The position numbers and the translations under genes were made by a program. From positions 1,287,501-1,351,500 of the forward strand of contig NZ_CP119968.1 in the NCBI RefSeq assembly GCF_032163395.1: a stretch of 64,000 nucleotides of DNA, in the 5' to 3' direction. The stretch's first letter is position 1; each line of letters begins with the position of its first letter. This document shows positions 36,361-46,157 of the stretch, one piece after another. Under the pieces are notes generated by a model. The model searched no databases. It saw nothing but the letters and a program-made list of their open reading frames with translations, and was not told where the DNA came from. This stretch comes from Gloeocapsopsis dulcis (GTDB taxonomy: Bacteria; Cyanobacteriota; Cyanobacteriia; Cyanobacteriales; Chroococcidiopsidaceae).

Positions 36361-38544
36361 ATGTTGCAGCGTTGGAAAAACCGAGTCCCCCTAGCTGCTG
36401 GCGCAGGATTATGTGCCATGCTTGTTGGGATAGCAGTGTTAGCCGCCAAGACTAGCGATTGGTTGCAGTTGCCACGAGAACATGCACTGCAAATGAGTTT
36501 AGAGCATCCAAAATCTTCGGTTCTTCCGTTAGTATCACTATCGCCTGCAGTACGAATGGTACAACTAAGTGCGATCGCGCAGTTACCGCTATCTCAAAAT
36601 CGCAATCGCGCCCGTTATCTGTTAGCAAGTGACTATCTGCTAAATCAGCAAGCTGAACCTGCGCTGCAACTTCTAGAAGGGTTGGATCGGGATTACCCTA
36701 TATTAGCCGCACCGATTATTTACAAACGCGCTCAAGCTTACGAAATTCTGGGCGACACCGCAAACGCACAAGCAACATATCAAGAATTACTGCAACGATA
36801 TTCCACGCATCCGGTTGCAGTCGAAGCATTGTATGTCTTGGGAACACCACCACAGTATTGGCAAAATGCGATCGCACAATTTCCCTCGCACCCCCGCACG
36901 CTAGAAATTGCCCGTTTGTTACTGCAACAAAATCCTAATCAACCACAGTTGATGCTATTGCTGGCAAAACACGCTTATGAACAACCAGGAGTTGTTGCTG
37001 TGTTAGATCAACTCGTCAGTCAATATTCCGGACAGTTACAGCCGCAAGATTGGGAAGCGATCGCCATCGCCTACTGGGAAAATCAAGTTTACTCAAAAGC
37101 TGCAGCAGCTTATCGACAAGCACCGCGCACAGCTTTGAATGTCTATCGCATCGGTCGGAGTTTTCAACTCAGTAACAAGCGTACTGAAGCGATCGCCGCG
37201 TATCAACAATTTCTGCGGGAGTTTCCGGCTGCCCCAGAAAGCGGTACAGCTTTATTAAATTTGGCACAGATTACGCAGAATTCACAACAGAGAACGACAT
37301 ATCTCGATCAAATTGTCAAGCAATTTCCCCAACAAGCAGGGGAAGCCTTAGCCCAAAAAGCGACGATTCTCGACAACTTGGGTAATAAAACATCCGCTAC
37401 GCAAACGCGACAACTGCTATTAGACAAGTACGGTGATTCAGATGCCGCAGTCGAGTATCGCTGGAGAATGGCACTCCAAAAAGCCGCGAATCAAGATTAT
37501 CAAGCCGCATGGCAATGGGCGCAACCAATTCCTACAAGTAACCCCAAAAATATTTTGGCTCCTCGCGCTGGGTTTTGGATTGGAAAATGGGCGCTGCAAT
37601 TAGAAAAACAACAAGAAGCGAAAGCTGCGTTTGAATATGTCCTAAGTCAATTTCCCCAATCGTATTATGCTTGGCGATCGGCAACCATGTTAGGGTTAGA
37701 TGTCGGTAACTTTAACACTGTTCGTCAACTCAATTTTGAGATTACACCACCGCAACGTACTGTACTGCCAGCAGGATCGGATACCTTAAAAGAACTCTAT
37801 CAATTAGGGCAAAATACCGATGCTTGGGCGCTGTGGCGCACAGAATTTCAAAATTATCACCAACCTACTGTATCTGAGCAATTTACTGATGGATTGCTGC
37901 GAACTGCGATTGGGCAGCATTTAAAAGGAATTAATTTAGTCTCTACTTTAGAAGATCGTGAATCTCCTCAAGATCAAACTGAGTATCAAGCACTGCGACA
38001 AGAGTTAACCTATTGGCAAGCACGTTATCCGTTCCCCTTCTTCCAAGAAATCACAACTTGGTCGCAAAAGCGTCAACTTAATCCGTTCTTAGTGACAGCA
38101 CTCATTCGTCAAGAGTCGCGCTTTGAGCCAAAAATCCGTTCCGTTGCGGGTGCAGTAGGGTTAATGCAAGTGATGCCGAGTACGGGAGAATGGATTGCAC
38201 AAAAGATTGACTTGAAGGAGTACAACAAAGAGAATCCCCAAGATAATATGCGTTTGGGTACTTGGTATTTAGATTACACACACGAACAGTATGATGATAA
38301 TTCGATGCTGGCGATCGCTAGTTACAATGCAGGTCCAGGAAATGTTGCTAAGTGGTTAAGAACTCTAAATACTAGAGATCCTGATGAATTTGTAGAAGCG
38401 ATTCCTTTTGAAGAAACTAGAGGTTACGTCAGACAGGTATTTGGTAATTACTGGAATTATTTGCGACTGTATAACCCAGAAGTTGCCCAGTTAGTTGCAA
38501 ACTCTGCGCGTCAACAGACTTATCTACCGCAACCACCCAAATAA
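36361..38544 (+). CDS. Lytic murein transglycosylase with TPR-type N-terminal region (Slt-like)
   Basis: After an N-terminal membrane or signal segment (LAAGAGLCAMLVGIAVLAA), a long helical TPR-like superhelix (~residues 75-500) precedes a C-terminal SLT domain. The domain shows RQESRFEPKIRSVAGAVGLMQVMP with catalytic Glu and IASYNAGPGNV. It cleaves peptidoglycan to 1,6-anhydro products in the periplasm. Length 727 is usual for cyanobacterial forms. It starts 100 bp after the metal sensor gene, apparently with its own promoter. Confidence 0.93.
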   Translation: MLQRWKNRVPLAAGAGLCAMLVGIAVLAAKTSDWLQLPREHALQMSLEHPKSSVLPLVSLSPAVRMVQLSAIAQLPLSQNRNRARYLLASDYLLNQQAEPALQLLEGLDRDYPILAAPIIYKRAQAYEILGDTANAQATYQELLQRYSTHPVAVEALYVLGTPPQYWQNAIAQFPSHPRTLEIARLLLQQNPNQPQLMLLLAKHAYEQPGVVAVLDQLVSQYSGQLQPQDWEAIAIAYWENQVYSKAAAAYRQAPRTALNVYRIGRSFQLSNKRTEAIAAYQQFLREFPAAPESGTALLNLAQITQNSQQRTTYLDQIVKQFPQQAGEALAQKATILDNLGNKTSATQTRQLLLDKYGDSDAAVEYRWRMALQKAANQDYQAAWQWAQPIPTSNPKNILAPRAGFWIGKWALQLEKQQEAKAAFEYVLSQFPQSYYAWRSATMLGLDVGNFNTVRQLNFEITPPQRTVLPAGSDTLKELYQLGQNTDAWALWRTEFQNYHQPTVSEQFTDGLLRTAIGQHLKGINLVSTLEDRESPQDQTEYQALRQELTYWQARYPFPFFQEITTWSQKRQLNPFLVTALIRQESRFEPKIRSVAGAVGLMQVMPSTGEWIAQKIDLKEYNKENPQDNMRLGTWYLDYTHEQYDDNSMLAIASYNAGPGNVAKWLRTLNTRDPDEFVEAIPFEETRGYVRQVFGNYWNYLRLYNPEVAQLVANSARQQTYLPQPPK

Positions 38545-38588
38545 AGAAAGTAGCTAAGTATGCAAATTGAAGGCGATGCCACCGATGA

Positions 38589-39002
38589 TTAAAACAATTG
38601 AAGAATTTGGCGAAAAATGGAGATCAACTTGGTACACTCCTCTGTACTAGGTTGAGTCATTCCCTCAAATGCCCATTCTCCAATCGTAGAAAATCGCCAC
38701 TGCTGCCCGCAGTAATCGTACCCTGACGCTTCAATACCAATAGCTTTGTAGGCAGTGGAATTATCCCGATGCAACCGAAGTTGTATTAAGAGGCTGTAAC
38801 AATGACAGGATAGACTATAAGTAGGAAAATGGAAGGCAATATCAATTGAATTAGCATCCTTAAGCTTAGCAGTTTGCCAATCATCCATCAGCCAAGGACT
38901 CAAATCTGCTGTTACTTCTGGAAAAGTTCTTCTAAATGTATTGACAATGGTTGCAATTTTGCTTGCCATTTCGATATTGGTAGCTTGTTCTGTGGCATTC
39001 AT
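38589..39002 (-). CDS. Hypothetical protein, 137 aa
   Basis: I do not recognise this family. The protein is soluble, with an amphipathic N-terminal helix (ASKIATIVNTFRRTFPEVTADL), a strand-rich centre (IDIAFHFPTYSLSC, LLIQLRLH) and a W-F-S-T-I-G-E-W motif before a C-terminal helix (ECTKLISIFRQILQL). Composition resembles neighbouring genes. It lies 48 bp downstream of a 54-codon frame on the same strand and may be co-expressed with it. Confidence 0.7.
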   Translation of the reverse strand: MNATEQATNIEMASKIATIVNTFRRTFPEVTADLSPWLMDDWQTAKLKDANSIDIAFHFPTYSLSCHCYSLLIQLRLHRDNSTAYKAIGIEASGYDYCGQQWRFSTIGEWAFEGMTQPSTEECTKLISIFRQILQLF

Positions 39003-39050
39003 AGTTGTTTTACTGGTTAGTAGTACAGTCCAATAAGAACTGTGAGGAAA

Positions 39051-39215
39051 TTACAATTCAAAGTTAGGACGACGATCCAACGCGGTTGTGGTTCTTGACG
39101 TGGCAGCCTGCCAAACTTCTTGCCAGCGCTCATTAATCATTGCTCTGAGTCGATTGATATCTTTATGAGATAAGGAATCGCGTTGTGCGACACTTTGTTG
39201 GTTGTGGTGATTCAT
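39051..39215 (-). CDS. Hypothetical small protein, 54 aa
   Basis: An ATG (39215) opens 54 codons of polar, helix-forming sequence: MNHHNQQSVAQRDSLSHKDI, then RAMINERWQEVWQAA, and an Arg-rich tail. There is no membrane segment or known motif. It precedes the 137-residue gene in the same direction; a functional pair is possible but unproven. Confidence 0.5.
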   Translation of the reverse strand: MNHHNQQSVAQRDSLSHKDINRLRAMINERWQEVWQAATSRTTTALDRRPNFEL

Positions 39216-39480
39216 TTCAATTTAGGTACGTGGTAATCGGTAAATGAAATTTATTTTCACTAATTAAAAAACATCTATCCTGACAATTGGTTTGAAGAAA
39301 GATGACATTCTCCCATTAGAACTAATTCAAAATCAGGAGAATGCTATCGAACACCTTGTCTTTTTAAGTGGAGGTATCTTAGTATGAATGCTTCGTCTCC
39401 CACATTATTGCAATAAATTCTTAATTAAGGCAAGATATTTAGCATCAGATTAAAAAATCCAATCCAAAGAGGAACTTTCA

Positions 39481-40521
39481 ATGAGTAACTATGCAGTAGA
39501 AATGAAACAAACGGCTCAGGCGATGGTAGCTTCTGGTAAGGGCATCCTCGCAATGGATGAAAGCAATGGCACATGTAACAAGCGCTTTGAAAAACTAGGC
39601 ATCCCCGCTACAGAAGAGCGCCGGCGGGCATATCGCGAGTTAATTCTGACGACTCCTGGACTGAGTGAATTTATTAGTGGTGCTATTTTGTACGATGAGA
39701 CAATTCGCCAATCAACTCAAGCGGGAGTATCTTTTATTAAGGTAATGCAGGATGCAGGGATGATTCCTGGCATCAAGGTAGATACCGGTGCGAAAGATTT
39801 AGCAGGACATCCGCATGAGAAAGTCACAGAAGGACTTGATGGATTGCGCGATCGCATTGCAGAGTATTACAAGATGGGTGCTCGCTTTGCTAAATGGCGT
39901 GCAGTTATAACGATTGGAGAGGACATTCCTAGTCGTGCTTGTATTGAAGCTAATGCCCATGCTCTGGCTCGTTACGCTGCTTTGTGCCAAGAGGGAGGAT
40001 TAGTACCGATTGTAGAGCCGGAAGTTTTGATTGATGGCAATCATACTATCGAACGCTGCTACGAAGTTACTGATGAAACACTACACGCGGTGTTTGCGCA
40101 GTTATATCGCCAGGGTGTCGCCTACAACCAAATGATTCTTAAGCCGAGTATGGTTATTTCGGGTTTAGCGTGTCCGATTCAAGCACCCGCAGAACAAGTA
40201 GCAGAAATGACAATTCAGTGCTTGCTGAAGAACGTTCGTGTAAACGTGCCTGGTGTCGCTTTTCTCTCTGGTGGACAAAGTCATCAACAGGCGAGTGAGC
40301 ATCTCAATATTATGAACGCCAAATACAGATCGCATTGTCCGTGGCAAATTACCTTCTCCTATGCACGCGCTATTCAACAGCCTGCACTGGAAACCTGGCG
40401 TGGTAACGATGCGAATGTAGCTCAGGCACAGCAACAACTACTACATCGAGCCAAGTGTAACAGCGCAGCAAGTTTAGGACAATACCGCGCACAGATGGAA
40501 CAACAACTTGCACCAGTGTAA
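39481..40521 (+). CDS. fda: Class I fructose-bisphosphate aldolase
   Basis: 346-residue Schiff-base aldolase. It shows GKGILAMDESNGTCNKRFEKLGI at the N-terminus, FAKWRAVITIG, the GLVPIVEPEVLIDG stretch, the catalytic Lys in QMILKPSMV, and GVAFLSGGQS. It interconverts fructose-1,6-bisphosphate with triose phosphates in glycolysis and the Calvin cycle. A purine-rich GAGGAA precedes the ATG. Long AT-rich upstream DNA (265 bp) should hold its promoter. Confidence 0.95.
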   Translation: MSNYAVEMKQTAQAMVASGKGILAMDESNGTCNKRFEKLGIPATEERRRAYRELILTTPGLSEFISGAILYDETIRQSTQAGVSFIKVMQDAGMIPGIKVDTGAKDLAGHPHEKVTEGLDGLRDRIAEYYKMGARFAKWRAVITIGEDIPSRACIEANAHALARYAALCQEGGLVPIVEPEVLIDGNHTIERCYEVTDETLHAVFAQLYRQGVAYNQMILKPSMVISGLACPIQAPAEQVAEMTIQCLLKNVRVNVPGVAFLSGGQSHQQASEHLNIMNAKYRSHCPWQITFSYARAIQQPALETWRGNDANVAQAQQQLLHRAKCNSAASLGQYRAQMEQQLAPV

Positions 40522-40551
40522 GAGGCAAATACCGTTAAGGTGTTGCCTAAA

Positions 40552-40622
40552 TGCGGGATGGGCATCTTGCCCGTCTCTTGTATTTGTAGGGTAGGTAAGA
40601 TGCCTACCCCCACAAGAGTCAT
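40552..40622. repeat. Dispersed repeat with GGTAGGTAAGATGCCTACC hairpin
   Basis: Two related hairpin modules follow each other: GGGATGGGCATCTTGCCC and GGTAGG-TAAGATG-CCTACC. The GCATCTTGCC/GCAGGCGAGATGC theme is shared with sites near 16360, 18795 and 31143. It sits between fda and the glycosyltransferase gene. Confidence 0.55.
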
Positions 40623-40707
40623 CCCTTGATTCAACAATGCTGCCGTTAATTTCACTTGAATGCAACCATAATGGGCTTACGACAACGCGAATGCGAGAAA
40701 TTGGGTC

Positions 40708-41487
40708 TTGACTTTAGCAGCAACTAGAAGAATTTCAATTATTATTCCGGTTCTTAATGAGGTGGGAACTATCAAAAACGTACTTGCTCATACTCAATCA
40801 AGTACAAATATCGAAGTGATTGTTGTTGATGGTGGTTCTGTTGATGGTACGCTGGAGTTAATTCGGTCGCTGGGCATTAAAGTTTTATCAGCACCTACAG
40901 GTCGTGCTTATCAAATGAATGTGGGTGCTATAGCAGCAACGGGAGAAATTCTCTTATTTTTACATAGCGATACTCTTTTACCTCCTAAGTTTGACACGAT
41001 GATTCGTGCTACAGTGCAACGCTCAAAAAGATGTAGAAAAGTTCCTGTAGCAGGTGCGTTTGCATTACAAATTGATGCACCGCGCTTAAGTTTGCGAGTC
41101 ATTGAACAAGCCGTGAATTGGCGATCGCGTTTTTTACAAATGCCCTACGGCGATCAAGCTATCTTTCTGAAAGCAGAAACATTTCACCAAATTGGTGGCT
41201 TTGCACAGTTGCCAATTATGGAAGATTTTGAATTGATGCGTCGGCTAAAACGCTTGGGATATATTGCAATTATCCCTGTACCTGTCCTCACCTCAGCGCG
41301 GCGATGGTTGAAACAAGGAGTTGTGAAAACAACACTGATTAACCAGACGATTATCCTTGCTTATTTACTAGGAGTTTCACCCAACCAACTTGCCCGCTGG
41401 TATCGTCATCGACCACAATTAACTTTAATTGACTGGTTGAAGTCTGCCGCTAAATTTGCTGTAGATATCAATTTGCCCAAAAATTAA
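40708..41487 (+). CDS. Family 2 glycosyltransferase, TIGR04283 type
   Basis: GT-A fold with the N-terminal SIIIPVLNEVGTI, IEVIVVDGGSVDGT, and GEILLFLHSDTLLP blocks, then PYGDQAIFLKAETFHQIGGF and PIMEDFELMRRLKRLG. This order matches the TIGR04283 group, some of which are linked to arsenosugar biosynthesis. That specific role is an inference, since no arsM-type gene is nearby. The start TTG 40708 is uncertain. Confidence 0.87.
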   Translation: MTLAATRRISIIIPVLNEVGTIKNVLAHTQSSTNIEVIVVDGGSVDGTLELIRSLGIKVLSAPTGRAYQMNVGAIAATGEILLFLHSDTLLPPKFDTMIRATVQRSKRCRKVPVAGAFALQIDAPRLSLRVIEQAVNWRSRFLQMPYGDQAIFLKAETFHQIGGFAQLPIMEDFELMRRLKRLGYIAIIPVPVLTSARRWLKQGVVKTTLINQTIILAYLLGVSPNQLARWYRHRPQLTLIDWLKSAAKFAVDINLPKN

Positions 41488-41545
41488 ATAATACATTAGT
41501 AGTTCAGTCGCCATGACAGCGCCCGCAGATGGGGATGAAGTTATT

Positions 41546-44500
41546 TTATTTTTCAACTGCTCCTAATGCTCTTAAAGTTGCCTTCTGTGAATCAGTTAAG
41601 CTGAGTACTCCTGTAATATTCATACCATCGTAGGGACGAAGTGTATGCAGTGTTTGCAAGCATTCTCCTGTGTCAGTATTCCAAAATCGAATACTTTCAT
41701 CAAAGCTACCACTGACAAGAATTCCTTGTTGGGGTTGTGCAATCTCAGAACCACGATCTAGACAATTTAAGTCTTGGAAAGCAAGCGCAGAGACTAAGCC
41801 CGTGTGTCCATAGTGCGTGTGGACACATTCTCCTGTGTTAGTGTTCCATAACTTCACAGTGCGATCAAAACTACCACTGGCTAACTGCGTACCGCTAGTA
41901 TTAAAAGCAAGCGAAACTACTGGACCTTGATGTCCTGTAAAAGTCTGTAGACAAACTCCGGTGTGAATATCCCAAAGTTTTACTGTTTGGTCGTAGCTGC
42001 AACTTGCTAAACATTGTCCATCAGGAGAAAAGGCGATCGCCCACACACTATTATGATGTCCTGTGAAAGTCTGCAGACAGTTTCCCGCGATCGCATCCCA
42101 GAGTTTAATTGTCGTATCAAAGCTACTACTAGCTAGCCACTGGCCATTGGGGCTATAAGTGACAGCAACAACTGCTGCTGCGTGTTCCTCTAGGGTTTTA
42201 AGGCATTCTCCACTGTAAACATCCCAGAGTTTGATTGTTTTGTCGTAGCTACCACTAGCTAACTGATGTCCTTCAGGACTAAAGGTAACAGACCACACCC
42301 AACTTGCATGCCCATGTAGCGTTTTGAGACATTGTCCTGTCTGCGGTTGCCATAGCTTAATTGTACTATCTGCACTACCGCTTGCCATAATTTCTAACTG
42401 TGGAGGTGCGATTGCCACTGACCAAATTCGGTTAGTATGCCCGCGTAAAGTTTTTGTGACCTTGCCCGTTTGGAGATTCCACAATTTTACTGTCTGATCT
42501 TCATGTCCAGTTGCTAATAAAGGCTGAGTCAGACTCAGTGCGAGGGATAAAATACTATTATTATGACCTTTCCAAGCTTTAGCACACTGCCCTGATTTAA
42601 GATGGCATAATCGAGCAGCATGATCGTCTCCGCCACTGGCAAGATATTGACCATCAGGACTAAATGCTACTGACCAAACGCGATTGTGATGCTCTTGCAA
42701 GGTGTTTAGACACTTTTTAGTCACAACATGCCATACTTTTACTGTTTGGTCGTAACTTGCACTTGCAAGTAAGTCACCATCTGGGTTAAAAGCAATCGTT
42801 GTTACCGTTGTTTGGTGTCCTTGCCAAGTATGTAAGCATTGACCTGTCGCTAAACTCCACAGTTTGATCGCACCATCGAAACTACCGCTAGCAATCGTTT
42901 TTCCGTCAGGACTCACAGCAACAGCCTTTACCCAGCGCGAGTGTCCGCATAAAGTTTGCCAGCAGGTTCCAGTTTCTACATTCCACAGTTTCAAAGTTTG
43001 ATCTTCTGAACCACTTACTAAAGTACGACCATCTGGACTAAATGCTACTGACCATACACGTGCTTGATGTTCTTGAAGAATTCGACACGATACGTTTTTC
43101 CAGAAATTATCTACTTGCCACAGCCGGATTGTTTGATCCTGACTACAACTTGCCAGGATTTGACCGTGAGGATGAAAAGCAATGGTACTAATTGTATTTG
43201 TATGTCCTTGTAGCTGTTGCAGCAATCTACCTGTTTTAACATCCCAGATTTTGACGATGTAATCGTCTCCCGCACTTGCTAATACTTGACCATTTGGACT
43301 AAAAGCAATTGCCCATGTCCAAGCAATATCTGCTTTAAAAGCATTAAGTTGTCGTCCACTGGCTATCTCCCAAATTTGAACTTCTCCACTAGTGTCACTT
43401 GTTGCTAGGAGATGACCGTTGGGGCTGAAAGCAACTGAAGACACACCCCCAAATGTCTCGGCAAATACAGCTTTAGCAAGATCGGCGTAGGCAAAATTGA
43501 CGTGTTGCAGCTTGACATTTGCTAGATAAGCTTGCCAAATCGGAAAGTGTGAAAAATCAAATCCTGTTAGATCAACTGACAAATGATTGAAGAGATTCAG
43601 CAGATTACCGATCGCATAACCAATAGGTTCAAAGTTCTGGGTGCGAAGTTGCCCTAACAGTTTGTTGAGTTGGGTGGTGAGTGCTTGTGGAGTACCTAAG
43701 TGAGCGATCGCTTGAGTTAAAATCGGTTTCACAATTATGCGGATTTGACTTTCTCTGACGTAATCTTTAGCTGTTGCTTTCATCACTGCATAGTGACGCA
43801 GACAATGTGTAGAATTTTGCGAAGAACCTACGAGTTCTGCACTAACTTGAGTAATCAGTTGTTCTGTCATGTATTCCATGACGACAGGTTGCTGAGTGAA
43901 GCCTTCGGCAGTGCGTTCGATGAGCGATCGCCCTCGTAAAGATTCCAAGGTTTCTAATAAAACTGCGGGTGAAACCGATGGAAAAATATCACCGAGTAGT
44001 TCGCTGACGTTAACTGGTTCGCGATTAATTGCTAGCCAGTACATAATATGTTTTTCTGGTGCTGAGAGTCGCTCAATTTGTGATTTGAGGAGGTGACGAA
44101 TTCCATTAAAGACAGCAACTCCTTGGTTGAGAAAATCAGAAATTTTGCCTGCAAAAATATCATAAATTGAGGTTGCGATGATTTTAAGTGCTAGCGGATT
44201 ACCTTGGTAGCAGTTGATTAAGTGATTTAATTCCTCTTGTGAACCTTTGACACCCTTTTTCGCCAATAGTTCATATGCCGCGATCGCTTCTAGCCCTGGT
44301 AAGACTAGCTCCCGAACTGGTAAGCTTTCTCCTTGAAGTGTGGCAATTTCTAAGGGTTTATCTCGACTCGTGATAACTAAACAACTTTGGTGACGCGCCT
44401 CACCTATGCGTTGCAGCAGTTCACCGTACCCTGCATATCCATCGCGGTAAACTCCGATTCGCTGTCCTGGAGCAAACACGGCATCAAAATTATCTAATAC

Positions 44501-45133
44501 AATTAGGCATCGCGCTGTGCGTAAGTGTTCTTGTAGTTGAGCTAGCTTCGCACTTTCCGTTTCGGGTAACGCATTGTTATCTTGGGAAAAAAACTGTAGT
44601 AGCGTCGTCAAAAATTCATTGTAGGGTGGTGCATCACGCAGCGATCGCCAAAACAAAAACTCAAATTGTAATTGTTCTGCTAACTTCACAGATAGTGATG
44701 TTTTGCCAACTCCACCCATACCTAAAATGGCAACCAGGCGGCAATGATCCTGTACAATCCATTGTTCTAGAGTTGCTAATTCTTGCAATCGTCCATAAAA
44801 AATTGAAGTATCTACCGCCTCTCCCCAATCTTGTGACTGAGGCAATTGTGTTTTATAAGTGAGTTCTTTGAAGCGCAGATTCTGCTTGCAGCGCTGCTTT
44901 AAAACCACATGAATATTTTGCTTGGTGACTTTCTCTCCAAAAGCTTCGGAGAGTATTTGCCACAGCTTAGAACCCGTATCTTTGATATAACCAAAATCAT
45001 AACTTGTTGCTTGGGCAATTTCTGTGTAAGACTGCTGCTGCCAGACATGCTGCAAAACAAGCCGTTGAATTTTGTTTAGTTGCTGTGGTTCTATCGCTTG
45101 CTCAATAATGTCTAGCGCCTCTTCAACGGTCAT
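41546..45133 (-). CDS. HTH (vMAP-type)-NB-ARC-WD40 protein, 1195 aa
   Basis: Residues 1-~95 form a helical N-terminal domain with an HTH (QQSYTEIAQATSYDFGYIKDTGSKLWQIL), resembling those of vWA-MoxR-associated proteins. An NB-ARC STAND ATPase follows with Walker A GMGGVGKTS near residue 137, Walker B CLIVLDNFD, VITSRDKPLE and GNPLALK. After a helical spacer, about 14 WD40 repeats (residues ~555-1170) form probably two seven-bladed propellers. STAND proteins switch by ATP-driven assembly after ligand sensing by the repeats. Related architectures are linked to defence and programmed death in multicellular bacteria. No effector domain is recognised, so its output is unclear. Confidence 0.93.
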   Translation of the reverse strand: MTVEEALDIIEQAIEPQQLNKIQRLVLQHVWQQQSYTEIAQATSYDFGYIKDTGSKLWQILSEAFGEKVTKQNIHVVLKQRCKQNLRFKELTYKTQLPQSQDWGEAVDTSIFYGRLQELATLEQWIVQDHCRLVAILGMGGVGKTSLSVKLAEQLQFEFLFWRSLRDAPPYNEFLTTLLQFFSQDNNALPETESAKLAQLQEHLRTARCLIVLDNFDAVFAPGQRIGVYRDGYAGYGELLQRIGEARHQSCLVITSRDKPLEIATLQGESLPVRELVLPGLEAIAAYELLAKKGVKGSQEELNHLINCYQGNPLALKIIATSIYDIFAGKISDFLNQGVAVFNGIRHLLKSQIERLSAPEKHIMYWLAINREPVNVSELLGDIFPSVSPAVLLETLESLRGRSLIERTAEGFTQQPVVMEYMTEQLITQVSAELVGSSQNSTHCLRHYAVMKATAKDYVRESQIRIIVKPILTQAIAHLGTPQALTTQLNKLLGQLRTQNFEPIGYAIGNLLNLFNHLSVDLTGFDFSHFPIWQAYLANVKLQHVNFAYADLAKAVFAETFGGVSSVAFSPNGHLLATSDTSGEVQIWEIASGRQLNAFKADIAWTWAIAFSPNGQVLASAGDDYIVKIWDVKTGRLLQQLQGHTNTISTIAFHPHGQILASCSQDQTIRLWQVDNFWKNVSCRILQEHQARVWSVAFSPDGRTLVSGSEDQTLKLWNVETGTCWQTLCGHSRWVKAVAVSPDGKTIASGSFDGAIKLWSLATGQCLHTWQGHQTTVTTIAFNPDGDLLASASYDQTVKVWHVVTKKCLNTLQEHHNRVWSVAFSPDGQYLASGGDDHAARLCHLKSGQCAKAWKGHNNSILSLALSLTQPLLATGHEDQTVKLWNLQTGKVTKTLRGHTNRIWSVAIAPPQLEIMASGSADSTIKLWQPQTGQCLKTLHGHASWVWSVTFSPEGHQLASGSYDKTIKLWDVYSGECLKTLEEHAAAVVAVTYSPNGQWLASSSFDTTIKLWDAIAGNCLQTFTGHHNSVWAIAFSPDGQCLASCSYDQTVKLWDIHTGVCLQTFTGHQGPVVSLAFNTSGTQLASGSFDRTVKLWNTNTGECVHTHYGHTGLVSALAFQDLNCLDRGSEIAQPQQGILVSGSFDESIRFWNTDTGECLQTLHTLRPYDGMNITGVLSLTDSQKATLRALGAVEK

Positions 45134-45931
45134 CTGCGTCAGCCTAATAGATAAATTGTCTTTTGAGAGAGTAATCTTACATTTTTGCGATTGTCATCAA
45201 ACATCAGTCATGTATTTCTAATTACGCTTATTTGTATTAATTTAACCTTAATATTACGTAGTTTAAACTTTGACTCAGTTAAATAGCAACCAGAATATTA
45301 CTAAAATTTGTTGAGTAAAGTAATTCTAAGCTTTGCATACCTGCATGAATAAAAACACAAAGTCACGGCTAAACAATTAAAGTTTAAATAGGGATTCCGC
45401 CCGCTTTATCAAGCGTTGTCAGTAGCACTAACTTCCGTCAAGAGTCTCTGTAATTCAGGCAGGAGGCTTTTTTGTTTAGTTTGTCTTGAGGTTATTTATG
45501 TAAAGTATAAAACAGTACTTTAGTTGGCATTTGATTCACTAGTGCGCCTATTTATTGTTAGAACAACATTTGCAAATTGTGTAAATTGCAGTATTGTCGA
45601 TAACTGTTACACTTTGCTTCTCTGGTTCTTAAAGAGGAGTTTTTTGTGCTGCAACTCTAGAATGACTTTAGCCACAGACTGGTAAGATATTTCTGTATAA
45701 GTTATTTCAGTTTCTCCTTTAGACGCTAAATAAAAGCTCAAACAGCTCTAAAGTATGTACTTTTAACGCAAATCCGTAAAACCAAAGCATGAGACTATGT
45801 CAAGTTATTCATCGCTTTGTTAAGTAATTTGTAATTCTTGTATCGTGTTGTGTGATCTTTTTCGCAATACAAGATTCATTAGCTATTCTCTTAAAAGATA
45901 AAGAAAATCTTAATTTTTCAGCAGAGGTCTT
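45134..45931. other. 798-bp intergenic region, no gene recognised
   Basis: This is the longest gap in the window, upstream of both the divergent STAND gene and a 72-residue gene. It is mostly AT-rich. A more GC-rich island at 45395-45470 ends in GGAGGCTTTTTTG (around 45467-45478), which resembles the 3' end of a terminator or small RNA, but I cannot pair a convincing stem. No start-to-stop frame looks real. Confidence 0.4.
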
Positions 45932-46150
45932 ATGACTCCCACAGTTCTGCGTCAGCTTTGGTCTGTAGTTGAAACAACACAGTCGCACATTCTGTTAAGA
46001 TTGGATGATGCGCACTTGGTACAGTGGTTACTCAAGCAAACCAAGACGAAAACGGCGCTGAATCAAAACGAACTTGATGTACTCAGCGACTATATTCGTT
46101 CGCGGCTTAACTTAATTCGCGATTTGGCAGAAAATCGGCAACCTTCTTGA
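45932..46150 (+). CDS. Conserved-looking small protein, 72 aa
   Basis: I cannot name a family with certainty. The protein is alpha-helical and soluble, with TVLRQLWSVVETTQSHILLRLDD, LVQWLLKQ and ELDVLSDYIRSRLNLIRDLAE. A GAGGT site lies close before the ATG. It is convergent with the 195-residue membrane protein, 7 bp apart. Similar short proteins occur widely in cyanobacteria as uncharacterised genes. Confidence 0.72.
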   Translation: MTPTVLRQLWSVVETTQSHILLRLDDAHLVQWLLKQTKTKTALNQNELDVLSDYIRSRLNLIRDLAENRQPS

Positions 46151-46157
46151 AAAAAGC

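Noticed and set aside
41546..45133. A gene cluster for a ternary conflict system around the STAND protein
   Set aside because: Neighbouring genes are a glycosyltransferase and small housekeeping-type proteins; no protease, MoxR or vWA gene is nearby.
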